Shown: positions 10,405-25,400 of the stretch, piece after piece
Layout: each line of letters opens with the position of its first letter
Position numbering within the stretch: position 1 is the first letter of the stretch
Assembly (NCBI GenBank): GCA_013115145.1
Contig: JAAPAO010000091.1
Coordinates: 19,300-83,299, forward strand
Origin: Perkinsus chesapeaki
Taxonomy: Eukaryota; Perkinsozoa; Perkinsida; Perkinsidae
Direction: 5' to 3'
DNA length: 64,000 nt
Position numbers and translations under genes: made by a program
The notes under the pieces: model-generated
Database searches by the model: none
Told to the model about the DNA's origin: nothing
The model's input: only the letters and a program-made list of their open reading frames with translations

Positions 10405-13400
10405 ATGGACTGTAGCGTATTGTCCCCCATGCAATCTGACGAGCCTCCGAACGCTACGGAGGCGAAAGTTAGCGAATTCAAAGAAATAGGCGGACAACGA
10501 ACCTTTGTGACGAGGAAGCCGCGTAGGCAGCAGCTGGGTTAGGAAGATTTGAGAATCTCGGTGCTTCTCAGATACTTTACCGTTGCCAGCTTTGGACGGG
10601 GGACGGTCTCCTGAAGGTAAAGTGAGGGATGGAGTATGTGAAGTAGGATTATTGGTGTAGTTGGAAAGCCTAAAAGGAGACAGAGGACGATCCTGTCGGA
10701 GTTGTTGGGACCTAAGGACGCCAGGAAGGTCCGTTCCTATTTGGGAGGTAGGGGTTCGGTTGCATGCATGGCGGTGATTGTGACGGGGCACGCTTGTTCT
10801 AGGACCGACTCGAGAGCTGGACTGGGTACCACCGGCAGCTGTGGCTCAGGTAGGGTTGGCCATACAGGACAATACATAGGCATTCTCAGACCAATGGCCA
10901 GGAACTGCCGTCAATGCGTCCATCACAGCCCATTCGACGGCGAAGCAGCGGGCATGTCACCGTAGGGCAGAGTACACTGGGATTACCAGAGACACCTAGG
11001 AAGCAGACCATTCAGGTAGCCTAAGCCTTATAAAAAACCTTGTGGCAGCTTCCCTTTCAGCTGCGGCCTAAGGTCATTGATAGCTACGTTCATGCTAGTG
11101 GGACGAGACCACGCAAAGTGCTAGTGGAGAGGGTCAGACAGCGACATCTTTCGGAGGACTTGGTGGAGATCCTCAAGTCGAGGCATGGTATCTCATTTGA
11201 GAACGGCAATGTGGATGAAGGTGCATGGTTGCCGCTGGAGCTATTTGATAATACAGAGTATGACGAAAGGGCACCTGAGGAATGGATCGGGCTGGGGTAT
11301 TTCGAGGCGCAGCGACAGAAGCAGCATTTTGCTGCCGAAGGCGAGGACACAAGCGGCCTTCCCAGCTTCCTTGGTCTGGAAGCCCTCGGGCTTTGCACGG
11401 AGGGGAAGGCTGGAAAGTGGCGGGAATGCTGCGTCAATATATATGATTCAACGACTGGCAAATTCGGAGTGACATTTCGTGGCGCGCAAGATTGCTGTGT
11501 ATGGCTTAGTAAACTGAGGGTCATGTTCATAGGAGCTGAGAGTCCATCAAAGCATGCTAGACGAATCGCTGATGCTGTAAATCTCCGGCGCATGGTTGAA
11601 GCTAAGATACGCTACACGGTTTGTCTGGATTGCATGCCTAGAGATAAGCAGCAGGGCCTTGGCGGGGACCAAGTGGGGAGAATTTTACGGCGCGTGACGG
11701 GAAAGGGGAGAAGACGGAGTAGTGCGGATGAAGAAAGGCTGAATAGGATAGTCGATAACGTTAATAATGATGTGGCGAAGGCTGTTAATAGGATGACCAT
11801 GCAGTTGGTCTTGGCTGATTCAATGACAGTTAAAGACGACGCCGAGGACCAAAGTGCGGCGGTGATAGCGTTGAAGCACCTTATTGACAGGCTTGGCGTG
11901 ACTTTGCCACGGATGAAGAGGAGGCTTAGGCTCGACGGTTTCGGCGGTACTTGGAGCCGTCCAGCGCCGGAGTCGGGGCTTGCTGCAGGGATCGAACCTG
12001 GGTGCTTTGATAGAGCCTTTGGCAAGTTCACATTCGAGACCATTTACACTCAACGAGCTGTCATTCGAACTGTGGTGGGAGTGAGGCGACTTTGCTTAGA
12101 GCTGCTCAAATCCCATCCAACGGTTCAACTGCTCCCCATCAACTTGCCCCATAAGCCGTGCAAGATTGAGGCATTCAAGCAGTGGCAAAAGGAGGCTATA
12201 GACAAGACGGCTGCCCGGGTGGCCGAGGACTTCACTGCTAGAATTGTCAAAATGATAAGGGGGAACTTCGAGGGCATCGGGAAGGGTTGGTTTAATATTG
12301 AAGAGACTAATCTGGTGAGGCATTGACGGTGTGCTGCCAACTGGAATGTCACGGTTGTTTTTAGGAAGCATACAATTATGGGAAGTTGAAGAAGGTTATC
12401 ATGCTGGTTAGACTCATGCTACAGGATTGCCTCAGGGACTTAGCAATCAATACTGCTGAGCTATACGTTGAATATATGAAGCGACATGTGCCAGATGAGA
12501 TCAAGATAGAGGTGAGTGTTGGACATCTTAGGACAGAATTAGGACATTAGTCTTCTCCAACAGCAACATTGTGGTTTCGCAAGATTGTTGGTTTTTAAGA
12601 AACTTTGAGTACTATATAAGGATTACCAGTTCACGACAGTCCGGGTAGACGTGTAATCATATTATAACATTATTGTTACCAATAACTGGATACTGAAGGG
12701 GAACGATAGAAATCTGAGGACGCCCACTAATGCCTATTGGTGCTCGTATCAAGAACAGGTTTACTCCCAAGTTTGATGAGGTTAGGCCGCTGCAGTGTAT
12801 ACAGAATCATCTCGTCCTGTGTTGATCTCAGCTTGGGGGGGTGCTTGACAAGTAGTAGAGTGGTTGCTTCCTGTCAGAACCTTCGTACGGTAATTAATAA
12901 GTGGCCCGAGGGAAGCACTCAAGGGGGTCTAGGAGATAAGGCACCAGAGCCTCTCTTTGCTATAGAGATCAAACGAGTGGAAAAGAAAAAGGAAGAACGA
13001 CGGTCAAGTGCCGTGCATGCTACTAATAGGCTGCTAAGGAAGCGTAGCAGCGGCGAGGTCTCCAACAGGGCAGTCGCGTTGCACAACCGGCGATCGTCGG
13101 CCCAAGTAGCTGAGTACGAGTTCGTGTACGGCACGAATCCGGCCTTGTACGTCCAGACGGTCGCTGGTGAAACTATTCTGACGGCATTGAGGGCCATCAG
13201 TGACGTCCCGCACGTGGAGAATGCCACTGTGCCACAGCTGTTCAAAGCTGTAGTGTACAAACAGAAGCTGACGACTCCAAGCCTTGATGAAGAGTTCGTG
13301 GTGAAAGCGAAAGAGCAATTAGAGGAACAGTTGTCAAGCACTGTGCTCAAGGGTTTGGAGGAGTACATTGCGCTGCTGGCACCGTATAGGGAGTTCCTTC

Positions 13401-16400
13401 AAGTCGATCCGGCCAAGTTCGTTACTACGAAATTGGATGATGAGGAAACACCTGCGACTACCGAAGAGATCGAAGCTGATATATTTAGCCGATACGCACT
13501 GCACGATAAGGTTCTCGATGACATTCCGGACTGTGGGGTGCAGATAGGGTGGATAGAGGTCAGGCTTGGAGAGATAAGAAAGATACTTGCCGACAAGCAC
13601 ATACAAATCGCCAAGCTTGAGATAGACCTGCTTCTAAGGAGATACAGATCAGCGTGCGAGTTTATAACGTCGGAGTGCCAAGGGATCACAACGGTCTTGA
13701 GGAAGACTGCGACGTCGGTGGAGCACCTGGCTGAGTTGAGGGACTATGCGCAAAGTCAGCTACCAAGCCTTATGGTTAAGCTCGATGGCGATATAGCGGC
13801 AGCGCTGAGAATCTATGAGGTGCTGGAGAAGTTGAAGATTAAGTTCACTCCCGATGATGCAAATCAGCGATGGCGGATCTTCCGGGCGCCGAAAGATATC
13901 GAGACGGCTCTGGGCCAGGCGCAGGACAGTTGGACATTGACGGAGAAGGGCTTCTCTAAGGAGATGGCCGAAGAGATGGAACTGTTCTTGGAGACTCTGA
14001 ATGATATAGAGGACACCATACTAACATTCTTCCGGTTCACCGATCTAAGCAAATGCAATGAGATCTTCGGCAATGCGCAGTCAGTCAGCGACAGGCTAAA
14101 GGACGCAAGCACGGCAGCCAAGGTGTTCAATCAACGTGAAGTCCTGTTGGGCAACGAGCCTACAGATTACAGTCGAGTGGGAGCCATGACCAAGGAATGG
14201 GAACCATACAGCACTTTCTGGAGGATAGCCCACGATTGGGTGAATGATGAGCCGAAGTGGCGGCATGGCAGGTTCGATAAGATCGATGCCAAGGACATGG
14301 AGAACAAGATTGGTACAGGCGGCAAGCAACTGCATAAAGTGCTGAGACAACTGGGAACGACACCAGAGAACGCTACACTCATTGAAGTTGCTACCGAGGT
14401 TAAACAGCAGCTCGAGGATTTCCAACCTTACGTTCCGATTGTAACGGCGCTGCGGAATCCTGGTATGAGGGAGAGGCATTGGCAAGCTGTAGGTCAGCTA
14501 CTGGCTGGGGAGGGCCAGGAGCCTCTCAAGGTCGGGCCTGACTTTGCCGAGGTGAAATCGGGTGGAACTAGTACCTTCACTTTGGACAGCCTCATTGGTC
14601 TGGGGATGCTCGACGTGGCCGAGAAGGTGGCTGAGGTGGGTGAGAGGAGTGCCAAGGAGTTCAGCATCGAGAATCAACTACGAGCGATGCAGAAGGCGTG
14701 GGAGACGGTGGAGTTCGACTGTAGAGAGACATACAGGAGCACTGGCACTTACATCCTCAAGGGCTCTGAGGAAGCATCTATGCTGCTGGATGAGCATATA
14801 GTCGTCACGCAGGCCATGCAGTTCTCTCTGTACAATAAGCCATTCAAGCAGGAGATAGATGAGTGGGCCGCGAAGCTGTTGTATGTGTCCGAGTGCTTAG
14901 AGGCCTGGCTGAAGGTGGGAGGGATGACGGTGTACTGTGCCGGCTGGATTGATGTTGCTGTTAGGTGCAAAGAGCGTGGATGTATCTCCAGCCTATCTTT
15001 GATTCTCCTGATTTAATGGTACAGTTGCCGAATGAAGGAAAAAAGTTCAAGTCCGTTGACAACACTTGGCGGCAAGTGATGGGTCGAGTATCGAAGGACA
15101 ATAAAGTCATCCATGCATGTTCACAAGACGGCCTGCTGGATAAGTGGGTCCAAGCTATCAAGGACCTAGACTGGGTCCAGAAGGGTTTGGAGGACTACCT
15201 TGAGGTGAAGCGAGGTGAGCTTCCTGTGTTACTGCTCTCGGTTATTTCCAACGTTGTTGTTGTCAGCTGCATTCGCACGATTCTACTTTTTGTCCAACGA
15301 TGAGCTCCTGGAGATACTGTCCCAAACCAAGGACCCGACGAGAGTGCAGCCATTCCTCTGCAAAGTGTTTGAGAACATGTCCAGTTTAACGTTTAATGAG
15401 GACCTAACTGTATCCAGCATGAGCAGTTTGGAAGGGGAGAATATACCATTCGTGGAGCTCCTGTCAACATCAGGCAAAAACGTGGAGCAATGGATGACCG
15501 AGGTAGACACCCGTAGCCTGTAGGGCGGCGGCGGCGGTTTGATGGTGTCGTGATGGCAGGTGGAAGAGGCTATGCGAGAGGCAGTCCGCGCAGCTTTATA
15601 CAATGCTGTATTGAAGTACGTTGAAGTACCTAGAACTGAATGGTGTGTTATCAACCCTGCACAGACGGTGTTGAATGGCAGTCAGGTAGGACCCATTGAG
15701 AACGCTATTATCAGAGTATCGCGTTGTTGCTTGCGGCTCTTGGTGCCACTGGTGTCCTATAACGTCACTTGGTCTTTCTTATCTCACTTTTACTGTGATC
15801 AGATACATTGGACATCTGAGGTTGAAGCGCACATCAACGAGGGTACAGTAAGCTTGTACGCAGAGCAACTCCATCAGCAGCTTATGGACTTGGTGACCCT
15901 CATCCGCGGTGGCATCAGCAAGCTGCAGCGCACTACTGTCGGTGCACTGGTGGTCATCGATGTTCATGCCAAAGATGTGGTAGAGAAGTTACATAATGAA
16001 AACATAACCAATACCTCGGCGTTCGAGTGGATATCTCAATTGAGATATTACTGGAACAAGGATGATACTGGTCGAGAGAACTGCTGGGTTATGATGGTCC
16101 AAACAGACTTCCCTTACGGGTCGGTCGCCGACATTAATTCCGATGAGCAACTAAGAAGAAGTCTCTGTTAGATATGAGTACCTCGGCAACACCTTCCGGT
16201 TGGTCATCACGCCGCTTACTGATATGTGCTATATGACACTAATGGGTGCTCAGAGCCTCAACCTTGGTGGTGCCCCAGCCGGCCCAGCTGGTAGGACTGC
16301 TGGCTTGCACCTTGTCATACTGGCCATCTTAGGTACCGGTAAGACAGAGACCACCAAAGATCTTGCTAAGGCCCTCGCCAAGCAGTGCGTTGTATTTAAC

Positions 16401-19400
16401 TGTTCCCCAGAAATGGACTACATTATGGTCGGCAAGTTCTTTAAAGGCCTCGCATGCTCAGGCGCTTGGTAACGGCGACCCTCGCGGGTCTTCACCTCCT
16501 CCAGCAAATGCTGTCTGTAGGTGCTGTTTCGATGAATTTAACCGTATCTACATCGAAGTGCTGTCGGTCATTGCACAACAGCTGCTGGTTCTGTTCGGTG
16601 CCAAGGCCGAGCTGGCGAGCTACTCTGAATCTAAGGAGTTGGACTTTGAGGGTTCGACTATCAGCATGAGGCCTACATTCAATGTCTTCATTACTATGAA
16701 CCCAGGCTATGCCGGCCGTACTGAGCTGCCTGATAACCTTCAGGTAGGCCAACTGCTGTTGGGGGGGCCAGGCTAGGACCTGTTGACCCAGGCACTGTTC
16801 CGTCCAATGGCCATGATGGTCCCAGACTATGCCTTAATTGGTGAGATCATGTTCTATGCCTACGGTTTCGCGTCGGGTAGAGCACTGGCACAGAAAATGG
16901 TTAGCACCTTCAAGCTGAGTAGTGAACAGTTGTCCAGTCAAGATCATTATGATTACGGTGAGCGCGATCGGTAAAGGATATTTTAATATGGACTTATTGT
17001 TCAAGGTATGCGTGCGGTCAAGTCGACCATCGAGGCAGCTGGCCTGCTGAAGAGGCTCCATCCAGACCAGGACGAGAATCAGATCCTGTTGAGGGCCCTG
17101 AATGATGTTAATGTCCCCAAGTTCCTAAAGGATGACTTACCGCTCTTTGCCAACATCATCACCGATCTCTTTCCAGGTGAGTTGGTGTTATTATCACTTC
17201 GCCCTAGCATAGCCTATTTATTGCAGATACCGATCCACCTGTTGTGGAGTATGGTGAACTGAAGCCGGCATTGGTCACAGCTCTTGAGCATGCCGCAATG
17301 CAATCAACTGATTATGTTATGCTCAAGTGCATTCAACTTTACGATACCCTACAGGTCTGGCATCTCCAGTCTCCGGCTTTCCTATTATGTCGATTGAGCA
17401 GGTCCGACACGGTATGATGCTTGTGGGTCCCACCGGTGGAGGCAAGACTAACACCTACAAGGCACTGCAGGCTGCAATGTCGTCGCTGGCTGATGAGGAA
17501 GAGCCTGAGGCTCCTTACCAAAAGGTCCACTCCCTCCGCCAGCTGCACAAATAGACAGTCTTGGTTGCCATCAGGTCCACACCCACATTATCAACCCAAA
17601 GGCCATCACACAAGCGCAGCTGTATGGTGCCTTCGATGAGATTACTCATGAGTGGAGTGATGGTATAGCTGCTGAGGAACTCAGAATCGCTGTTAGAGAC
17701 ACTTCCCCGGACAAGCACTGGATAATCTTCGATGGTCAGTTACACAGTTCCTATCAGCCCCAGTTTCACAAGCCTCTCGTGTTTAGGTCCTGTGGACGCC
17801 CTTTGGATTGAGAGTATGAACACCGTGTTGGATGACAATAAGAAGCTGTGCCTCGTTTCGGGTGAAATCATCACTCTAACCGCCCAGGTAGCAGCCCCCG
17901 TCCCGCTGCTATGTCCTCCTGCGTCTTGTAGGTCCGAATGATGTTTGAAGTGTCCGATTTGGCAGTAGCATCACCGGCTACAGTCTCCCGATGTGGCATG
18001 GTCTACGTAGAGCCTGAATCACTTGGTATGAATCCTCTTATCGATTCCTGGCTCTCTGGCCTGCCCGAGTCCTTTGCCCAATTCGCGCCCAAGTACAAGG
18101 ACAGGCTCAGCGCCTACTGCCATGACTACATCCAGAATTGCGTCATGTTTGCCAAGAAGCGTCTAAGAGAAATCGTTTTCGTGATGGAGAACTCTCTCTG
18201 TGCTAGCTGTCTGAGATTACTCAACTGTGAATTTGCCCGCCTACGCCCCAATGAGTACGTGAAGCTGGAGAGCCTAAAGGAGCCGGTGAAGGAGCTCGAT
18301 CAGGCCCTTGGTTCGGTGTTCATATTCGCCCTGCTTTGGTCGGTGGGTGCTGCAATTGATGGTCCTGGACGGGAGAGGCTCAGCAGCTTCCTGTGGGCCA
18401 CTTTGTCTGACGATCCAGGCAAGCTGTTGGATGAGCACGACCGAGGTGGGGAGGGCGCAGGCTTCCGTTTGCCTCCGAGTCACTCGAACGATATCAAGCT
18501 GAATGGTGTAGACGAGGGGGACAACCTTTTCGACTATTGCTTCCTTGTGGCCGAGAATCGATGGGTTCCATGGCTTGAGACTATACCCGAGTTTGTTGTG
18601 CCACGTAATGCCAAGTACGAAGATATAGTCGTACCAACTATAGACAGCATTAGATCAACTCATCTACTGAGAACCCTTTCCGAGCATCATCACCACACTT
18701 TATCTTGTGGGCCGACGGGAACAGGGAAATCAGTGAACACGTCGCAGTATCTGCTCAAAGCCGCACCGGATAACTTTCAGCCCGTCTTTGTCAATTTCTC
18801 GGCCCAAACGCACGTGAATCAGTTCCAGGACTTGGTAGACTCTAAAGTGGAGAAGCGGCGCCGAGGAGTCTTTGGCCCACCAGCGGGCAAAAAGATGGTT
18901 CTCTTCGTAGACGACCTGAACATGCCCCAGAAGGAGTTTTACGGCGCCCAGCCGCCTATTGAACTGCTCAGAATGTGGCTCGACCACGGTGGGTGGTATA
19001 ATAGAAAGGAACTTGTATTTAACCAAGTCGTTGATATGATAGTGGTTGGAGCAATGGGCCTCCCCGGAGGAGGCAGGACCTTCATCACGGAGAGGCTGAA
19101 GAGACACTATCATCTTATTGGCTACATCGATCTCAAGGAACGCTCTATCAGCGGCATCTTCAACACTGTTGCTGGTTACTTCTTCAAACCATTTGATGAA
19201 GAAGTACAGACGCTCGTACCCAAGATGGTTAGCGGCATAATCGATGTAACCACTTAAAACGACGTTGATTTAAGGAAGCATGCATCACGTTCAGATTTTC
19301 CACAAGATTGGCGACACGCTGCTGCCCACTCCAGCTAAGAGCCATTACACCTTCAACCTCAGAGATATCTGGAAGGTCTTCCTCGGTATATGCGGGCTGT

Positions 19401-22400
19401 CCAAACAGAAGGGGAACACGGCGATGATGGCTACTCGGTAGGTTGTTTATAAGCTCATAGCAGTCTAGCTTAGCTGTGCTGCTGGTTAGATGCTGGGTGC
19501 ATGAAATTAACAGAGTCTTTGGTGACCGACTGGTTGATAATAAGGATCGGTCTTGGCTCGAAGAGCAGGAGAAGGAGAAGGTAGATGTGTATACATTTCA
19601 TCATTCTTTGTTTTGTGCCTTAATAAATCAACCTTGCATTTATATTGTTATATTATATAGCAGTACATTGCCGATATATCTCCTGGGCAATGGTGCCTAA
19701 TACTAGACTGTTGTCTTTCCTCAGCTTCGGGAGTACTTCGGTGTCGACCCTGAGGAAGTGCTCAACGCTGATAGGCTTGTCTTTGGCCGCTTTATGGACG
19801 TGGGCGCGGATGTTCAACACTACGTGGAGATATCTGATATGGAACGAATGAAGCAGGTGGGTCTCGGTAAAGGCGACCGGTTAAGGTTATCCGAAGCTTC
19901 AGGTGATCGAAGCGTACTTGGAAGAATACAACAGTACAGCCACCCACAGGATGCCTCTTGTCATGTTCCTCGATGCCTGTGAACATGTGTCAAGGATCAG
20001 CAGAATCCTTGACCAGCCCAGAGCGAACGCTCTCCTACTTGGTGTTGGCGGATCTGGAAGGCAGTCTCTGACCAGGCTGTCCAGCTTTATATGTGACTAT
20101 GAGTGTTATCAAATAGAAGTGGCTAAAGGATATGGGATGAATGAGTTCAAGGAGGACGTTAAGACTTGCCTTATGAAATGTGGTGTTGAGGACAAGGTCC
20201 AAGTATTCCTGTTCTGCGACACTCAGATCATATCTGAGCAAATGGTCGAAGCCATCAACAACGTCCTAAACAGCGGCGACGTTCCCAATCTCTACAAGGC
20301 TGAGGACCTCGATGTCATCGCCTCGGGTTGCCGTACAGTATGCCAACAGCAAGGACTTCAACCTACTAAGGCTAACATCTTTGCTGCCTACCTCTCCAGA
20401 GTCCAGAAGAACGTCCATGTTGTCTTGGCATTCTCCCCAGTGGGCGATGCCTTCAGGACGAGACTGCGTATGTTCCCATCTCTGGTTAACTGCTGTACAA
20501 TAGACTGGTTTGCCGAATGGCCCGCTGAAGCGCTTTACTCGGTGGCCCAACAGGAGATCGTTGGAGGAGGCGTACAGCTTCCTAATGTCGAGGGTGTCCT
20601 CAACGGGTTCAAGTTCGTGCACCAAAGCGTAGAAAGTGAAGCTAAGAAGTTCTTTGAAGTCCTTAAGAGGAAGGTCTATGTTACACCGACAAGCTTCCTG
20701 GAATTGCTGGGCTCATTCAAGACGATCCTGGCGGAGAAAAGGAAGGAGGTTGGCCTCCTGCAACACAGGTCACTTCAGGCAGCCAAGTGAAGTCCATGAG
20801 CTGCATTCCTACCGTCTTTAGGTATCAAGTGGGTCTTGATAAGATATCGGGGGCTGAGGAGCAAGTGGCCAAGCTGCAAGATGACTTGGTGGCGATGAAG
20901 CCGGTATTGGAACAGACGTCCAAAGAGGTAAGTTGCAGCTTGGTCTATTAAAAGATGCCCCCTTTGTAGGTTGCTGAGATGATGGTCGTGATTGAGGCAG
21001 ATAAGAAGGATGCAGCAGTTACGCAGGAGGCAGTGGCGAAAGAGGAGAGCGAGGCCTTTACGAAGAAGGAGATAACGCAAACTATCAAGGACGATGCTCA
21101 GAGGGATCTTGATGAGGCTATACCAGCGCTGGAGGAGGCTGTCAGGTCCGTCCTGTGCCCATAGGGAAAGTGATTAATTGCTAGCCTGGTAGATGCCTAT
21201 CGAAGCTGAAGGCCGAGCATGTCAGAGAAGTGAAGGCCATGACCAATCCACCGTCAGGTGATTCATGCTCCTTCTTTTGCAGCAAACGATGGTTGTTGGT
21301 CAGGAGTAAAGCTGACGATGGAAGCTGTGTGCATTATGTTCTCGATCAAGCCTGTCAGGAAGAACGATCCTAACAAGCTGGGCGCGAAAATAGATGATTA
21401 CTGGGAAAGCGCCCAGAAGGAGCTTTTGCAGGTTCGGCGATTTGGAATTGCGCTGCTTGACACAGTTTTGAAGTTAGGATCCGAAAAAGCTATTGGACTC
21501 TCTCATGCACTATGACAAAGAGAACATACCCGACGCCGTTATTGAGAAGATCACCCCTTATATTGAAAGGGAAGACTTTGATCCTCAAGCCATCAAGAAG
21601 GCCAGTGTAGCCTGCGAGGCCATCTGTATGTGGGCCAGGGCAATGTTCAAGTAAAGCTGCTTGTCCTTTCTGTGGTGCATTCAAGGCCATCTGTTGACAA
21701 GGTACAACACTGTGTCCAAAGCTGTGGAACCGAAGCGCGTCAAGTTGAGAGAGGCAGAAGAGGAGCTGAAGGTCACCATGGAGAGACTGGACGAGGCTCA
21801 GGAGAAGCTCGCCCAGGTGAGCAAATGAATTGAAATGAGGTAAGACAGGTGTGCCGTAGGTTAACGCTAGAATAGCGAAACTGGAAGCTGACTATAGCGC
21901 GGCTGTAGAGAAACAGCAACAGCTCCAGCATGACAGCCATATGTGAGCTATCCTTTTTTCAGTAAATTACTCTACCGTAGGTGCGAGGTTAAGCTGGAGA
22001 GGGCACACAAGCTCATTGGTGGCTTGGGCGGGGAGAAGTCTCGATGGAGAGACAACGTTAAGAATCTTACTCGCTCGCTAGACTTGCTGCCAGGGGACTG
22101 CCTTGTTGCAGCTAGTGGTGTCAGCTACCTCGGTCCTTTCACCAATGAATATCGTTTGGAATGCGAAGCCTCTTGGCGCCAAGAGATGTCTGCTCGTGAA
22201 GTCGAGTACACAGAGAACTGTTCGCTCCGCTCCGCCCTCGGGGAGCCTGTGAAGATCGAGCAATGGGTCGTCTGTGGCCTACCCAACGATTCTTTGTCCA
22301 TTGGCAACGGCATAATCCTCGACAAGGCTAGAAGGTGGCCGCTGATGATAGACCCACAGCGACAAGCTAATAAATTCATCAAGACCATGGGCAACAGTAT

Positions 22401-25400
22401 CGATAACGGTATGGACATCTGTAAGCTGTCGGACGCTAACCTACTACGAACGATGGAGCTGGCCATTCAATTTGGGAAATGGGTTATTCTGGAGAACATA
22501 GGAGAGGAGCTCGATCCTGCTTTGGAGCCAATATTGCTGCAGCAGAAGAGTAAGGATGGTAGCGGTTACATTATAAGACTCGGCGATAAGAACGTACCTT
22601 ACAACGACACCTTCCGCCTCTTTATGACCACGACTCTGCCGAATCCTCACTACTCCCCCGAGAACAGCGTTAAAGTAACATTGTTGAACTTCGCGATTAC
22701 ACCGGAAGGGCTAGAGGACCAAATGCTTGGTATTGTGGTGTCAAAGGAAAGGCCCGAGCTGGAAGCGCAGAAGTCACAGTTGGTCCAACAGAATGCCAAG
22801 ATGAACGCACAGTTGAAGGGTATCGAAGATGAGATCTTGAGGCTTCTAGCTACCAGTGAAGGGGACGTCTTGGAGGATGATACATTAATCAACGCTATAG
22901 CTCAGTCTAAGGCCACAGCTACTGAGATCCAAGAGAAGCAAGCTGAGGCTGCCGTGACGGAGAAGAACATCGACGAGGCTCGTGAGAGCTACAGATGCGT
23001 CGCCTATCGTAGCAGTCTAATATTCTTCTGTATTGTCGGCCTCACCAACATCGATCCGATGTACCAGTATTCCCTACGGTGGTTCCAGCAGTTGTTCTCC
23101 TTGGGTATTGATCAAGCGCCTAAGCCTGCCAATGCCTTGGACTTGGGCTCCAGGCTGGAAAGTCTTATCGATTACAACACCTACATTTTCTATCAAAACG
23201 TGTGCCGTGGTCTTTTTGAGAAAGACAAGCTCATGTTTTCCTTTGCATTATGCATAAAGCTGATGCAAGGCGACAACCGTGTGCCTCCGAACGAGCTCAG
23301 ATTCTTGCTTACTGGTCCGACGGAGGATTTAGTCGAGAGCGGTCCGCCGATCCCAGCTGACTGGATTTCTAGACCAAGCTGGAACGAGATCCTCGGCCTC
23401 GAGGCGCACGTCCCCGAGTGCACTGGCCTCTCCAAAAATATAACAGAGAATCCGGGAGAGTTCAGGAAGATCTATGACACGACAGACGCCCACAGCATGG
23501 CCTTACCCGATCCCTGGGAAACCTCTTTGTCACCCCTGCAGAAGCTGTGCTTCCTTCGGACGCTCAGGCTTGACGAAGTCATTCCTGGTGTGGTGAGTTT
23601 CGTGGCGAAGGAGCTCGGACAGCGATTTGTTGAGCCACCGACTTTCGATATCGCTAAGTCGTTCGCTGACTCGACCAATATGAACCCGCTCATCTTCATC
23701 CTGTCTAGTGGTAGCGATCCTACCAGTGAGGTCCTTGCATTCGCCGAATCAATGCATATGTCCAAGAAGATGGAGGCGATATCCTTAGGTCAGGGTCAGG
23801 GCCCGAAAGCGGCCAAGATGATACATCACGCCTCTGGCAACGGGGGATGGGTCCTCTTACAGAACTGCCATTTGGCAGCAAGCTGGATGAGCACCCTAGA
23901 GAAAATATGTGAGCACCTGTCGCCGGAAACGACGGACAGCAACTACCGATTGTGGCTGACGTCCATGCCGTCGAAGGCCTTCCCGGTAATGGTCCTGCAA
24001 AGTGGTGTGAAGATGACTAACGAGCCGCCTAAGGGTCTCAGGGCCAACCTGCTCAGAAGCTATGCGCAGATGAATGACAATATATGGGAAGACAGCTCCA
24101 AGCCGGAGGTCTTCAGGAAGCTGCTCTTCGGTTTCTGCTTCTTCCACGCAGTTGTCCAAGATCGACGCAAGTTCGGCCCTATAGGCTGGAACATCCCCTA
24201 CGGTTTCACGAATGAAGATTTGGCAGTTTGCCGCCGTCAGCTTATGGTGTTCATTAACCAGTACGATGAAGTCCCCTATAAAGTCCTCAACTATCTCGGA
24301 GCGCAGATCAACTATGGGGGTCGTGTTACGGACGATAAGGACAAGCGTTTGATCAATTGTATTCTCACCACATATTGCTGCGAAAGCCTCGTAACCAACG
24401 GAAGCGAGTACAGATTCTCCGAGTCGGGGACGTACTACTGCCCGGAGCAAGCTGTCTATATGGATGACTTCATGAAATATATCCTCACGCTGCCGCTTAA
24501 TCCATCACCAGAAGCTTTCGGCATGCACGAGAACTGCAATATAACATGTGCTCAGACGGAGGCAGAGACCCTTCTCGCAGGTGGGCTACACAGGATTCAC
24601 TCGGTTATTCGGTGTTGTTTTTCCAGGTATGATAGAGATGGCGCCCTCTGGTGCCGGGGAGGGAGGAGGGAAGACCGTTGAGGAGATGATTGATGAAACG
24701 GCGGCGCAGATCCAGGACAAGACACCAACGCTTATCGACTTCGATCTTGTAGATGAACGATATCCTACCAAGTAGGAACGAGACGCCATTAAACGCATTC
24801 CACTTTTGCGAGTGGCGGCCAGCAACTCTTGCCGCCGCTGCTCTGCTTAGTGGGGCTTGTTGGCTGGTATACGTGGATTTATAACGGCACTTCCTTTCTA
24901 GGTACGAGGAATCGCTGAACACTGTCCTAAAGCAGGAAGTGTTACGATACAACCGATTAATTGAAATTATGCAGTCTAGCCTAAAGGAGCTACGGAAAGC
25001 CCTCAAGGGTCTAGTGGCGATGAGCGCCGAGCTGGAAGTTGCAAGCCATCAGCTATTTGCTAATACGGTAGTTATTCCTATTCAACCTTCCCTCAATTAT
25101 GTGCTAGGTTCCGGACATGTGGGCAGAGCTCGGCTTCTTGTCGATGAAGCCCCTCAGCAGCTGGATCAATGATTTGGTGGATAGGATAGCCTTCTTGAAT
25201 CAATGGATCGAGAACGGCACACCGAAGGCTTTCTGGATGAGCGGCTTGTACGTAGAGAAGCACTGCCTATTCTTTTCTCGCGCGTTGATTGCGAATAGGT
25301 TGAATAGGCTCTACGTCCTTCCCATTTCTGGAGCTGTCTTCCACTTTAGATTCTTTCCCCAAGCATTCCTAACTGGGTGTTTACAGAATTACGCTAGGAA

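Noticed and set aside
10243-10791. 182-codon minus-strand frame over the PRA1 end and dynein start
   Set aside because: It lies antisense to four phase-consistent exons; its Gln/Trp runs come from the CCACCA/CTGCTG repeat after the PRA1 stop.
11040-11048. Dynein start at 11040
   Set aside because: The codon there is TTG at the end of an intron. Five upstream exons from ATG 10405 join in phase, so this is internal.
12737-12860. Independent gene starting at 12737
   Set aside because: It starts at TTG and continues into dynein tail sequence; the first part is intron or an unresolved exon of the same gene.
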